Part shown: in pieces, positions 49,154-59,838 of the stretch
Position numbering within the stretch: the stretch's first letter is position 1
Layout: every line of letters starts with the position of its first letter
Source: Marsupella aquatica
Lineage: Eukaryota > Marchantiophyta
DNA length: 64,000 nucleotides
Direction: 5' to 3'
Assembly: GCA_973895155.1 (NCBI GenBank)
Contig: OZ316895.1
Span: 20,274,001 to 20,338,000, forward strand
The notes under the pieces: model-generated
Databases searched by the model: none
Told to the model about the DNA's origin: nothing
What the model saw: only the letters and a program-made list of their open reading frames with translations
Program-made: the position numbers and the translations under genes

Positions 49154-52100
49154 TTACTCAGATCCAGAAGTCCTCAATTCTTGAAACGAAATATCCCTAG
49201 ATTTATCTCCTAGCGGGGTTCTAGTTGATCCATTCTCTTGTTCTTGCTCTTTCTCTTCTGCCAAAAATTCAGTCAATCGGATTTTGATTCGATCTACTGT
49301 CTTTTTGTACAATGTATCAGATTTTTTCAACATGAAGTTGTAAGCAAAAACAGTCGTTGAAGATAAATCAAGCTCTTGGTGAAACCATATTGGTTTCAAA
49401 GTTCCTTTCCCACGACCACTTTTCTTCTTTTCGTAGTTTAAGACTTCTGGTAAGTACTTGGCTTTCCAAGGATCTGACCCGGTTTTTGTAGCATGCCATA
49501 AAACATAAATCATTTTTGGAATGTTGAACTCGTCGCGCTGGTCAATTCTTTCCACCTTGGCCACCCAAAATGTTTCCGATTCTTCTCCAGCAACAGAAAT
49601 ATAAGTGTTGACTTCAAGATCCGAAAAGTCTCCTTCCATATTCTCCTTCTCTGCATCTATCTTTCCTTGATTCCGATAAGGACCCACGTATATATCTCTG
49701 GTAGGTCCGTATACTCTCTCTTCAATTTCCTCTTCATTGACAAGGACTCTGGGAACTTCAGCAGCAACAGCAATCTCCCTTTGGGAGCGTGGCCATTGAA
49801 AAGGGAAAATCAATGGTCTTTGATCAAGGAGCAAAGATTTATTCAATTCCCGTTGCTCTTCAAAAAACATTCTCCACCAGTTCACTTCCTCTTCTGAGAA
49901 TAAAGTTTCAACTGCAAGTATTCCCTTTTGAATCTCATTTAACGAATCATCCATCTCCTTCAAAGTCATTCTTGAAGAACTAGACATATTTGGTTGAGTC
50001 CTTGTAACGTTCTTATCCCCCTTTTTGAAAAGGGGTAATCCGGGAGCACAACCCATCACCTTTTCTGGCTCCTCTTCCCTCAAAAATTTCACGCCTCCGT
50101 CAGGTTTCCAAGTTGAGTCCGTGGAAAACTTCTTCCCCCATTGGGTTGGAACTTGATTTTCCAACTTGTCAAATGCAAATTTGTACTGGTGGTGGAAGGT
50201 AACATTTCGAATCCTTTCAATGACTAAAGGTGGATCTGAGAAGGCATATTGACGGAAATCATATGTTTCCTTTAAAAGAGTGATTGGGGTTGATATGATT
50301 CACAAATAATATCACATAGGCTTTCGTATGTGAATGCCTTAAACCTTGCTAGTCGTTTAGAAAATCGACTGAACATTTGATCTATTTGGTCGTGTGTGTG
50401 TCCAACCAACAAGAATCCTAGTTTGATTTTCCAAAAAACCTTTCTTCGAATCAACATATGAAGATAGGCAAAGAGTAAATTATTTTTATTTTCTCTACTG
50501 GTATTATCAAGTTGAAGATAGAGAACAGGCGGCAAGCCACCAGGCTTTTCTTCCCATTCGTGAAACACCCTTTGCAGGATTGTGACTGTGAAGTTTCCAT
50601 CATTATGCAATACAGGATAATTAAGAAACACTCTTGAAAATAGTGCACCATTGAAAACCAGGCATCCGACAACGTGCATTTGGATCAAACATGTTTCGTC
50701 CACCGATTTTGGGGGCCGCGGCCAATGAGGCAACCTTGTCTTCTTCTGATCCATCCCGTCAATGACAACTCCCAAATATTTATCAGAATTTGAAAAAAAT
50801 TTCTTACGATGCTTCGCGAGTTTCTCACGTTCTTTGGATTGTTGGTCTCTATGTTTTTGTAACATAATTTCCCCTCGCCCTGGAAAAACAACTTGTTAGT
50901 TTCTTCAAAAAAAATTAGAAATCATGTGTTAAGCCATATTCTTGAAACAAAAACTTGTCAAACTTGTAAGTAACTTACTCTTTTCGGTCTCCGAGACAGC
51001 TTTGTCCCGAATTGATTTGAACTCCTCGCAATCCGCGCAAGCACTGAATCGATTGACTGGAGGAATCTTCACATGACCAAATTCTTGAACCCAAACTTTC
51101 AAGAATTGTCGATAGGATATTTTTGAAGATTCATCAATCTTGGCATAGTTGGAGTCGTAGATCTTCCATACCTCCAGCTTTGAATAATTATCCGGTAAAT
51201 GTGAAACTTCTTTATTTGGCAATGTTTCCACGCGTGTCTCAAAAAACGACCTAAGCCAACTGACCAAGACTAATCTTTTAACAGATGGAGGGCGTCCAAC
51301 TGGTTTAGAATATCCTAAGTCTTGGTTGTCTAATTTCAAAATTCTATTTAATCTATGATTGCCAACGCAAAATATAAGCTTGAAAGCTTTCCGACAAATA
51401 CTCTTTTGACCAAACGTGTAAGATATAGTCTGCCTCCCTCCTTCATTTCCGTCTCGCTTTATAAGCCACTGCAAAGATAAAGATCGATCCTGAGATTTCT
51501 GCCTCAAAAATTTAGAACGCGCCTCACGAATTTCTTTTGGAGATAGACTTAGGAGACAATGACTCTGACAACAGTACTTACTATTTGTTTTCTTGATATC
51601 CTCCTCTTTCAACTTTGTTTCACACAAAGTGGCGTTGCTCGTACATTTGTAACGACTAGATGCCACCGGAACATCATCATCCTCCCCACTCTCCGAAGAC
51701 TCGCTTTCATTCGATGATGAAATGGTCACCAACATTTGCTTCTGAACATGCCTAGATTCCAGACCTGCAGCCTTCGGAGATGGAGGCTCTTCCTTCACTC
51801 TATGCACCCTTGGAATACCTGGGCGTATTTCAGAAATCCCTCCATTACCGTGTAGGGACCCTTTCAATATTTTCCTAGGGTCCCTCTCCACCAGGTTGGT
51901 TTCCATGTTTGAGTTTCCGTGACTTGATCCGCTCCCTGCCCCAACACCATGACTCCTAGGTAAAACTGAGGAACGCACATTAGAATTCTTTTCTGGAATA
52001 CTTTTCAATAACACTGGTCGTCTAGTTTCTTCCCTCATCCCCCTGTGAAATGTTTCCGACGTTGGCTTACCAAAGGTTTTACTTTTTGGCATTTGCTTCA

Positions 52101-52545
52101 GCCGCTGAACACTTTGGAGACTGCAAAAATCTCTGTCATTTTCCCCACTTAGTGCCTTCTTCGTCTTTCCAAATCCAGTCTTCATGAATTCATGAGACCG
52201 TTTCCCAGACATCCAAATAGGCATTGAACCTTCCAGATTACTCCCCAATTTGTCCTTTGTTGGTGACAAAAGAGATACAACTTGACGTCCAGGGGGACCA
52301 ATACTCTCCAAGGAGTCAGAGGAGCTCCCTGACCTCTCTTTACCACCGACCAATGATTTCTTCCCACTAATTGCAAGTCGTAAAGGACTACGTTTTAACT
52401 TGCTCATAGGGGTGGGGGGTGGCATATCTAAAACAGTAGTTATTCCAGGGATATCTGGGCCAACCACTGTGCAGGGGCCATCCGGCAATGAAACATCATC
52501 AGAAACTCCATCTGAATAATCATCTGATTCGTAACACGCCGCCAT
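49154..52545 (-). CDS. DUF7869-like putative integrase/transposase, two exons, one frame break
   Basis: Exon 1 is 52545-50979 (ATG start, donor GTAAGT). Exon 2 starts at 50879 after a CAG acceptor and runs to the stop at 49154, about 1100 residues in all. Residues 1-300 are Ser/Lys/Pro-rich and probably disordered. Next is a conserved-looking block with GQKSICRKAFKLIFCVGNHRL, then GRPPSVKRLVL, and a Cys pair FSACADCEEF. Exon 2 holds the DUF7869 hallmarks YLGVVIDGMDQKKTRLPHW, LYLQLDNTSRENKNN and FLLVGHTHDQIDQMFSRFS. These conserved acids (VVID, LQLDN, HDQID) suggest an RNase H-like DDE catalytic core, but that is inference. At 50281-50292 the C run in CAACCCCAATC is one base short: the frame up to 50272 ends in TAA, while the homologous-looking sequence goes on in the next frame (ITLLKETYDFRQYAF). 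This is either a true frameshift or a homopolymer assembly error. A TATA box lies about 100 bp upstream. Confidence 0.72.
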
Positions 52546-52640
52546 TGGAAAAACTAGTGCAAATTGACAAGAAACTCAGAAAATCAGTAAAATCTAACAA
52601 ATCTTCTCAAAATAATGACCAAGAGTCATGAATAAACGAG

Positions 52641-52650
52641 CCTATTTATA
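52641..52650 (-). promoter_or_regulatory. TATA box of the DUF7869 gene
   Basis: The minus strand reads CTATAAATAGG, a near-perfect TATA box, about 100 bp upstream of the ATG at 52545. Confidence 0.6.
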
Positions 52651-53047
52651 GTTTTTCACGGATTGTTGGGACTTTTTAACTTCAAAAATATCAAATATTC
52701 ATGAAATTTGCAAGCTTTTTCCCGTTAATACCCCGAAATATTCATGAATAATTGGCCCAAAAACATTGATTTATCATGATTCTGGGTTAATTTTACTAAG
52801 TCGCGCCTGATCCGTGATTAGTATGTATAACCAAGGAACACGGGGCAGCCCATTCATTTTCACTCAATGTCATTTGGATTTCCTTTGTAAAAGAGTGAAA
52901 AACAATCTCGCTGTCCAATTTCGTGCCATTTTCAGCACTCATCGGCGACGTGTCGCGAGTTGTCGCGGTCGCACTTCATTTCGACCCTGTTTTAGGTAGT
53001 AATTTAGGCCCTGGGTGATTTCTTCACGTCACCCCCCTCCGAACCCT

Positions 53048-53056
53048 ATTTTAAAT
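53048..53056 (+). promoter_or_regulatory. Possible TATA-like element of the methyltransferase gene
   Basis: TTTTAAATA lies about 270 bp upstream of the ATG at 53325, in the divergent promoter region, just before the repeated palindromes. A non-coding first exon may lie between. Confidence 0.35.
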
Positions 53057-53090
53057 ACCCTTCTGCATCACCGAGGTGTACAAGCAAAGA

Positions 53091-53160
53091 GAGAGGAGAC
53101 TCCCTTCATGAATTCATGAAGGTCGGAGCGAGAGGGAGACTCCCTTCATGAATTCATGAT
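53091..53160 (+). repeat. 40-bp-spaced direct repeat with palindrome TTCATGAATTCATGAA
   Basis: GAGAGGAGACTCCC then TTCATGAATTCATGAA at 53091-53120 is repeated at 53131-53160 with small changes. Each copy carries a 16-bp palindrome (the last base differs in the second). Related palindromes lie at 49052-49066 and 52181-52196. It is placed between the divergent genes, a likely operator or recognition site. Confidence 0.7.
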
Positions 53161-53324
53161 AGGAGTCCTGGGGTGGCCGAGAGCGTTGTTAGATCCGTAA
53201 GGACACGGTTTTAGTAGCCATTTGTTGGCACATTCCTTGGTTCTGTGGCACTTTGTCTTGTAGGTTGGGGTTGAAGTGGACTGATTTTGTGGTATGTTCT
53301 CAGGTTTGAAGATCAGGCAAAAAC

Positions 53325-56215
53325 ATGACAATGTCGCAGGAAGAGCTAGTGGATGACATCTTTTCGCGCCATCCTTTGACGGACTTCCACAACTCATCCT
53401 GGACGATTTCCTTAGGGACGGAAACATGGAAGAAGCCCTTCCTAATGCTGTGTGTATTTGAGGGGCTTCCATCGGGGGCATTAGGGTGGGTAAATTACGG
53501 CCGCATCGATGTATTTCGACGGGGCGACGAAGTTGTGAACATGTTGATCACAACGAAGGAAACATCAACTTTGATTGTCGTGGATGTGGAGAGGTTTTCT
53601 GGAACGGCTGCCACCTGCTATCTCGATGAGGACATCGATAGCATCATTGAGACTGTCAAGTCTCTTTCGAGTGAGGAACGTTACCACGACGTCGCGGGAA
53701 AGATTTCCGGTTTTGTGTTTGAATTTCACGCTAGCACTTTAAAGAGTGCAATCCGAAAATCAAGAGAGATTCTCCGGAAAAGGTCGGCAGAGAAGGGAGT
53801 AAGTCGTCCACCCAAATCTGGGGCTTCCGGTGTTCCTTCTGGATCGAGGCCTAGCATTTTACCCAATGATATTTTGACCGTGGTAGCGCCTACAACCTCC
53901 CGGGAAGCAGCAGCATCTGGAGGGGGATCTCAAGTTGGCAGATCATCCCAGGGAACGGCTTTGACTGGTGGGTCGGCACAAGGTACGACTGGAACTCGCA
54001 TTTCTTCAAAGAAGCGACCTGCTATGACTCTTGAGCCTACCGAGCCCAGTGCTACAAAGTCAAAAAAGAAGACTTTGGAGAAAATTCCAACGCATTTGGA
54101 GCAAAAGGCTCAATCAATGTCAATGGATGCACGGGTGTTGTACCAGGAGGAGATTCTGGGAAGATGTGGTGTTCAAGAGGAGACCGTGACCGTTGACATT
54201 GGTCAACTTTACCCTCCAGTGAGAGAGAAGGCTGTGGGCTTGCCCATTTACCAGGTCCGACACATCCAACCATATTTCTTGACCCAATTGACCTTGCGGA
54301 TGAAGACTGTAGGTGCCAGTCCACTTGCAGCTCCGTTTGTCCTCTTGGTGGATCCGAAGGAGTGTGCTACTAGGCAAGACTTTGATTTTTCAAGGAAAGC
54401 TGATTACCATTATTATGTGATTGGGGGCAACCATTCAGCCCGTGCCAAAGCAGACCTTGCTCTTCAGTTCCCTAACAACAAGGCATTTCGGAGAGTGCAA
54501 TCTTGGATATTTGCGGGATTGAGTGTGCAAGAGGCAAGAAACCTTGCGTGGAATCACAATATTGATTCTGAATTTCGACAACAGATGACGACAATCCAGA
54601 GAGTAAATTATATTCACATGAGATTTGTTGAGAATGGATTGTCGTCCAACCAGGATTTCAAGAAAGAGTGTGCTACTGAAATCAATCTCAAGGATTGGGG
54701 TGTACGAAAGGATGCTGAGGTTCTTAATGCCAATGATAACCTATTTCAGTTGGCATTCCGACAAGATCCTGTGTGGTCATTTGTGAGGCAGATTTGTGAC
54801 AAGTGGGAGATGTGTGAGATCAAAGGTCAAAAAGGAGACAAAGGCAAGAAGAAAGTCTCTAAGTCTGGAGATGCCAAATTGCCTTATGAGGACATGAAAT
54901 TAACAGAGTGGAGACACATGCAGGCCTTGAAAGATCCTGATATGATTTGCCCAGTGTTACAGAGAGTTCTTACTAAAGAACTCTCTTTACAGGAAATGGG
55001 TCACGAATTTACTCGACACAAATTTCAGATGCAGGTGCAGAAGGCCTTCCTCACGTGTCTACACGAGGAGAGTTGGTCAGGTTGTAAAACCAAGTACCCT
55101 GAGCATTGCACAGACAATGTGCTTAAGAATTTCGTACCTATTTTCCAGACATGGGTAAGATTCTGTCACCTTTCTTCGAATGATTGTTTGAATTCATTTA
55201 ATATTTGGAATCCTTGTTTCTAATTCTACAGTTCCTTTTTGTAGAAAGATACCACCTCCCGGAAAAAGAAGGGAGATGAGGAAGGCAAAGATCTCAAGTC
55301 ATTCCCGGACAAATTCAATGCGCATATTGTGCAAGCCCAAAATTGGCTATCCATGAAGACTTCTAGTCGGCAAACCCAAGAGGGGGAACTTCATCCAAAT
55401 TCGTTTGAGCATCCAGAGTTTGGTGATGTGCACTATGATATTTTTACTCATGATGCTCAGCGATTACATGAGGTGGTTCCGGGTCGGGCTTACACATTAG
55501 CTTTAGTGGATATTCCCTACGGGTTTGCATTGCCTGGATGTCTTCATGAAGACACTATTGGATGGGGAACTGAGGAGATCACAAAAATGGTCCAATCGTT
55601 CAAGGTGGCTACTACTGCAAAGTTGTGGCGTATTATCATTCACCACAGCCTTGACCAATATGAGGCCATCAAGACCGTTTTGAAAGCGGAGTGTAATGGA
55701 GGGTTCCAGAATTGTGTGTGGTAAGAAATATTTGTTTTTGAAAAAAACAACTATTAGTTATTCATGATTTCATGAACCATGTTTCTCAGTTTAAATAACT
55801 CCTTGACTTTTTGTGACTTTTCAGGGTTAAGGATAATGTGAAGAATGCTGGTGGACCAAGATTGAACAGCAACTTTGAGTGCTTTACAATTGGCTTTCAC
55901 AGCCAGGATGGTAAACGGTCATTGGAGCACTTCAATTTTGACACAAATGAATCAAGGAACAATGTGGTTGTATGCGCAGCTGTGACTAAGAAGCTGAAAC
56001 ACAACGGGGATAACAAGGCAATGAATGTTTATCAGAAACCACGTGCATTGTTAGATTGGGAAGTGAGTCATTTTAGTCAGGTTGGAGACTGGGTTTTGGA
56101 TATTTGTTCAGGATCAGGGATTGGGACAACCTCCTCCTTGGCCATGGGGAGACATTGCGTTGCCATTGAGATTGACGAGCGACAGAGCAGTGTGTTGGAA
56201 AGGGAGGATTCTTAA
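53325..56215 (+). CDS. ParB-like/DNA N6-adenine or N4-cytosine methyltransferase fusion
   Basis: Three exons, 53325-55154, 55245-55720 and 55825-56215, fit in phase (donors GTAAGA and GTAAGA) and give about 898 residues. Residues 1-150 are an unrecognised N-terminal domain; 150-245 are a Ser/Gly/Thr-rich linker with basic clusters (SSKKRP, SKKKTLEK) that could be nuclear signals. Residues about 290-440 look ParB-like, with YYVIGGNHSARAKADL at 363-378 matching the ParB GxxH(R/S) box. The C-terminal third is a DNA amino-methyltransferase of beta-class order: motif IV DIPYG at 699-703 (DPPY variant), then the motif X/I region GDWVLDICSGSGIGTTSS with DICSGSG at 861-867 and VAIEID. Such enzymes transfer methyl from SAM to the exocyclic amine of A or C. 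Near the end one extra G (about 56202-56207) separates the core from an acidic tail in the next frame (56208-56387). The gene shares a promoter region with the DUF7869 gene. Confidence 0.8.
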
Positions 56216-56387
56216 CCTTGCAGATAACATTGAAGAGGAAGACGGACAGGGGGAGATGGATGAGGAGAGTGAGGAAGACATTCCTCAGGCCGGAGAGGAT
56301 AGCGTGGTTGACGATGCCACAATTGTTCCAGAATTGACGACAGGGACTTCCGGAACCGAGGAAGGGGAAGCGGTCCCTTTGGATTAG
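56208..56387 (+). pseudogene. Acidic C-terminal tail of the methyltransferase in the shifted frame
   Basis: After SSVLER the next frame reads RILNLADNIEEEDG and continues acidic to a TAG at 56385-56387. If the GGG run near 56204 has one extra base, this is the true C-terminus and the protein gains about 60 residues. Confidence 0.55.
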
Positions 56388-56676
56388 ACTAGATAAATAG
56401 AGGGACTCGTAGCATTTGAAACCACTTGGGCTTAAGTTGGGTTATATTTTGTAAAACTTTGAGTTTGACTTAAACTCTGATCGATGAGTTTGATTTTGAT
56501 TACTTTTATAAAGTGCATATTTCAAGGTTTATACAATTGTGAGAATATCATATAAGATATGCTTAGATTTTGGTGGTAAAATTCTCTTGAGTCTAGTTTG
56601 GAAAATACATACAATTTTTTGGTGGTTTTTTGGTATACACTTTTTAATATCATGAAGATTTTGAAAAGAGAAATAA

Positions 56677-56708
56677 GGCTTTGGACTCATCCCTTAAGGC
56701 TTCTTGTT
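56677..56708 (-). repeat. Right terminal inverted repeat of methyltransferase transposon
   Basis: The reverse complement reads AACAAGAAGCCTTAAGGGAT and then GAGTCCAAAGCC. It mirrors 48594-48625. Confidence 0.8.
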
Positions 56709-56712
56709 AAGT
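56709..56712. repeat. Target-site duplication AAGT, right
   Basis: Directly follows the right inverted repeat. Identical to 48590-48593. Confidence 0.7.
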
Positions 56713-56756
56713 GTGCTAGTATTGTAGTTACGTGAATGGAGCAACTGTAGGCAGTA

Positions 56757-57008
56757 CACTATAGCATGCACATTGTAGATCGTACACTATAGCATACACA
56801 TTATAGATCGTACACTGTAGCATGCATGCTATAGATTATACACTGTAGCATGCACACTGTAGGTCTTGCATTGTAGCATGCACTCTGTAGACCGTACACT
56901 ATAGCATGCACACTGTAGATTATACACTGTAGCATGCACACTATAGGTGATGCACTGTAGCATGCACACTATAGACTATATATTGTAGCATGCACGCTAT
57001 ACACATGC
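56757..57008 (+). repeat. Minisatellite: nine 28-bp units
   Basis: Exactly nine units of 28 bases (252 bp) with consensus CACTGTAGCATGCACACTRT plus AGATYRTA. Each unit carries the core TAGCAT(G/A)CA, which in most copies is the palindrome GCATGC. Copies differ by 2-8 substitutions and no indels. The array starts 45 bp outside the methyltransferase transposon. Confidence 0.95.
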
Positions 57009-57516
57009 ATATAATGCGAGAATTCAAAGTACTATCCACACACAGTACGAACGGTGCATTGAAGTTCGTGGGGTTTTTCATGAGAAGTATCTTAGTTGAT
57101 ATTCTCCACATGTAATCTATCCACTGGTCTAATCAAAGTTGACATATCCCCCTCCTCATCAAATATCAGATTTTTGACATGCAGAAGGATAGTTGTCCTT
57201 TGCACCCTTTGTTGCATCAACAGACTGAGCTCTGCTTTGATGGCGTTAGTCTCATACATTGAAAGAGCCGTCTCCTCCTCTTGATCAGCCTACAAAAAAC
57301 GTTGCAAATTCAGTTCAGGAAAAAAAAAACAAGATTTTTATCGGAATCCGCATTTGTCTACAAAAAATGTTGCGAATTCAATTAAGGAAAGAAACAACAA
57401 GATTTTTATCGAAATCCGCATTTGTTCAACAAAACTAAACGACATAATACTTACCAATGGCATCGTAGGAACCGCGATGAGAACTAAAGGAATTGATGTA
57501 TTAGTCGGAGCTCTAA

Positions 57517-58482
57517 TTACTTCTGGAGCCACCGTTTCACTCCAGCCAGTTCTCTTTCTCTTTGTGCTAAGTCCAAAACCAGATGGCCCGGATCCCTCAG
57601 ATCCTTTACTTTTGCTTGGATTAACGGATGGCGCTTCTGATGCACGTCCTCAACAATTGCCTCGGCCCCTTCCACTACCGCCAGTTTCCTGGCTCCTCTT
57701 CCCACCGTCAGAAATTCCCGTGGCATCTCCCCTGCTGCTACCTCTCCCTTTCCCTCTTCCACTTCCTGAAACCCAACCAGAACTTGCGGGTTTGTCCACA
57801 TCAATATGTGGAGAGGTGTGTAATGATTCTTTACGGCCCGACCTTTTATCGGCATAAGAACCACCACTCCCGCTTGAACCAGGTTTCTTGAAAACAATTT
57901 TTTGGACAGGTTTGAACTCTTCACCCACAAGTCTCTTGTTCTCTTGTACTCTGAGTTCACCCTTGGTAGCATGATAGCATCACAATCTTGGACATACTCG
58001 CACACCCAAGCCAACCCCATAACATTCATCTCTCTTGCTGCTCAAACTTTGATGACAAGGAGATCTTCTGGATAATTGTCAATAGATTTCTTATCAAAGT
58101 TGTTGAGAGTAACAATGACAGATGTGAAACCCTTGCGTCCACACATTGTCAAGAAACTAAGGCCCTCTGTCAAAACTTTTCCCTCCCCGTGGCCAACCAT
58201 GAACTCATAGACGGCCACAACAATCACAGGGTCATACGAAACATTAACCTTTGCAGATTTTTGCAACTGGACCCAAAGGATTGCAGTATCACAATCTTGG
58301 AAACCCGTGGACTGTAATCTGGCGTCACGAAAGTACCATGGCTTCTTGATACACTTGACCTCTTCACAAATGTCTTCACTCGTCCAAATTGCATTGGTGA
58401 GGCTTGTCATGAGACTTTCAGCCTCAACAGATCCACTCTTTCCACTAGCAGCGCTGCCATGGCAGAGTTTGCAAATAAACAT
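57517..58482 (-). CDS. Hypothetical gene, two adjoining ORFs
   Basis: The upstream ORF (58482-58042) starts MFICKLCHGSAASG and continues WYFRDARLQSTGFQDCDTAI and VIVVAVYEFMVGHG without a family I recognise. The downstream frames include a Gly/Ser/Arg-rich tail in 57928-57650 (GSSGSGGSYADKRSGRK, GSGRGKGRGSSRGD), likely disordered. The overlapping frame ending at 57517 is probably a shadow. The two parts could be exons of one gene. Function unknown. Confidence 0.35.
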
Positions 58483-58777
58483 ATTCCAATTCAAAGAGCG
58501 ATAAAATTATCATTGCCAATCTCATAGCACATGTGGAAATGTAGCACGACATCTCATAACACATAAGGACAAGAGACTCGCAATGCAGACGACGATAATT
58601 TTATCGCTCAACTCAAGATGGGGTCATTCAAGTTTCAGTATAATCATGAAAAACACATTTCCAAGGAAGTTTCAGTATAATTATACCAACACCGATAAAA
58701 TTATTGCAAAAGTAGTCTGAACAAAAAGTGAGCCTTTTTTAAATTGACGACCGAGTACACATGTGATATGTGCCTAA

Positions 58778-59500
58778 TCAATCATCCCTTCCAAGATCAA
58801 ACCGCGCTACAGCGTAGCAAGAGATTAGCTTTTTGGGCCATCGGGGAATATGAGTGACGCTATGGTCGTACGCCCACAACCAATGGAAATCAACATCACC
58901 AGTCTCAGGGTTCACTATTGCTACTGAATACCGGCGTGACAAAATGTCACAACAAGCATTGTGCAGCATTGACACATCTCACCATTGGCAAGGATGCTCG
59001 TCCACAGGCAACATACATAGACTAACTTAAACAACTCACATAAAGGTTGGGGGGAGTTGACGAGTCCTGTATGAATATAGTTTCCCACCAGTGTCAATCA
59101 AAAACTTGGTGGCAAGAGGATTAATGTCCAGTTGGTCAATCACATCCTAAATCTCATCAAATGCTCTACGTCTGTTGTGGGCATAGAATTCTGGTTCATA
59201 TGCAGGATTGCCCTTCACAACATGATAACAGTGCAGTATAAAACATTTTATTGCACCGGTTTTCAGAAAGAGCAGGATAACTCTTCTAGAAAATGAAACA
59301 TATCTATCCCACCGGATATAAATTTCTCCCTCTACCTGGTCTACGTAGAAGTGAAATGCGTTATTATAAAATGATTTTGCGACTAGCCTGCAAATCTTTA
59401 AAATTAGTGATTCATCCAGCCTCCTTAGCTGGTCCATCATGGCGCCATTTCCCCATTCCGGAGGATCCACGAAGGGTACAAAAATGTGCCGCTTGAGCAT
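58778..59500 (-). CDS. Hypothetical ORFs, possible continuation of the F-box protein
   Basis: Two minus-strand open stretches: 59500-59147 (MLKRHIFVPFVDPPEWGNG, then a Tyr/Phe-rich segment) and 58975-58778 (YSVAIVNPETGDVDFHWLWA). They lie downstream of the F-box remnant on the same strand and may be later exons of the same gene. No known domain recognised. Confidence 0.3.
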
Positions 59501-59838
59501 GGCCTGATCAGCAAACGGAAATCATGAATAAATTTTGGAGAACATTAACTCATTCCAATTCTACAAGTTTATTCCAACTAAGTTAAAGTACCTTGTATAA
59601 CGGGCTGTGAAGCCAATGCACTTGTCAGCTAATCGTCCATAGATGCGCAAAAAACTACACTCTGGACCACACAACCCGAAGTTAGGCAAAGCAATTCAGT
59701 GTCATTTATATTCAAAGTGTTTCTTTACAAGCTCTTCTCAAGCAAACCACCCACTGAAAAGAATTGACTACTAAATTGACCAGAAGGAATGAGGAGTGCG
59801 ATAAATTTATCGGATGTTTGCAGCAATGCCTCATCCAC

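Larger units (their letters stand above)
48594..56708. mobile_element. Candidate novel DNA transposon with DUF7869 protein and ParB-methyltransferase
   Basis: An 8115-bp segment has imperfect inverted ends: AACAAGAAGCCTTAA..GATGAGT at 48594-48617, and its reverse complement at 56685-56708, with 22 of 24 bases identical and weaker similarity for about 8 more. AAGT flanks both ends. Inside are two divergent spliced genes with short introns (90-104 bp) and little spacer, separated by a 0.8-kb shared promoter region. The minus gene has a DUF7869-type catalytic-looking domain and the plus gene a ParB-like/DNA-methyltransferase fusion. TIRs, target duplication and a putative recombinase together indicate a cut-and-paste element. 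I know of no described superfamily with this gene pair. Confidence 0.75.

Noticed and set aside
57338-57532. Minus ORF MAPEVIRAPTNTS as a gene
   Set aside because: Short, no motifs, overlaps a near-repeat of 57300-57420 and has no splice context.
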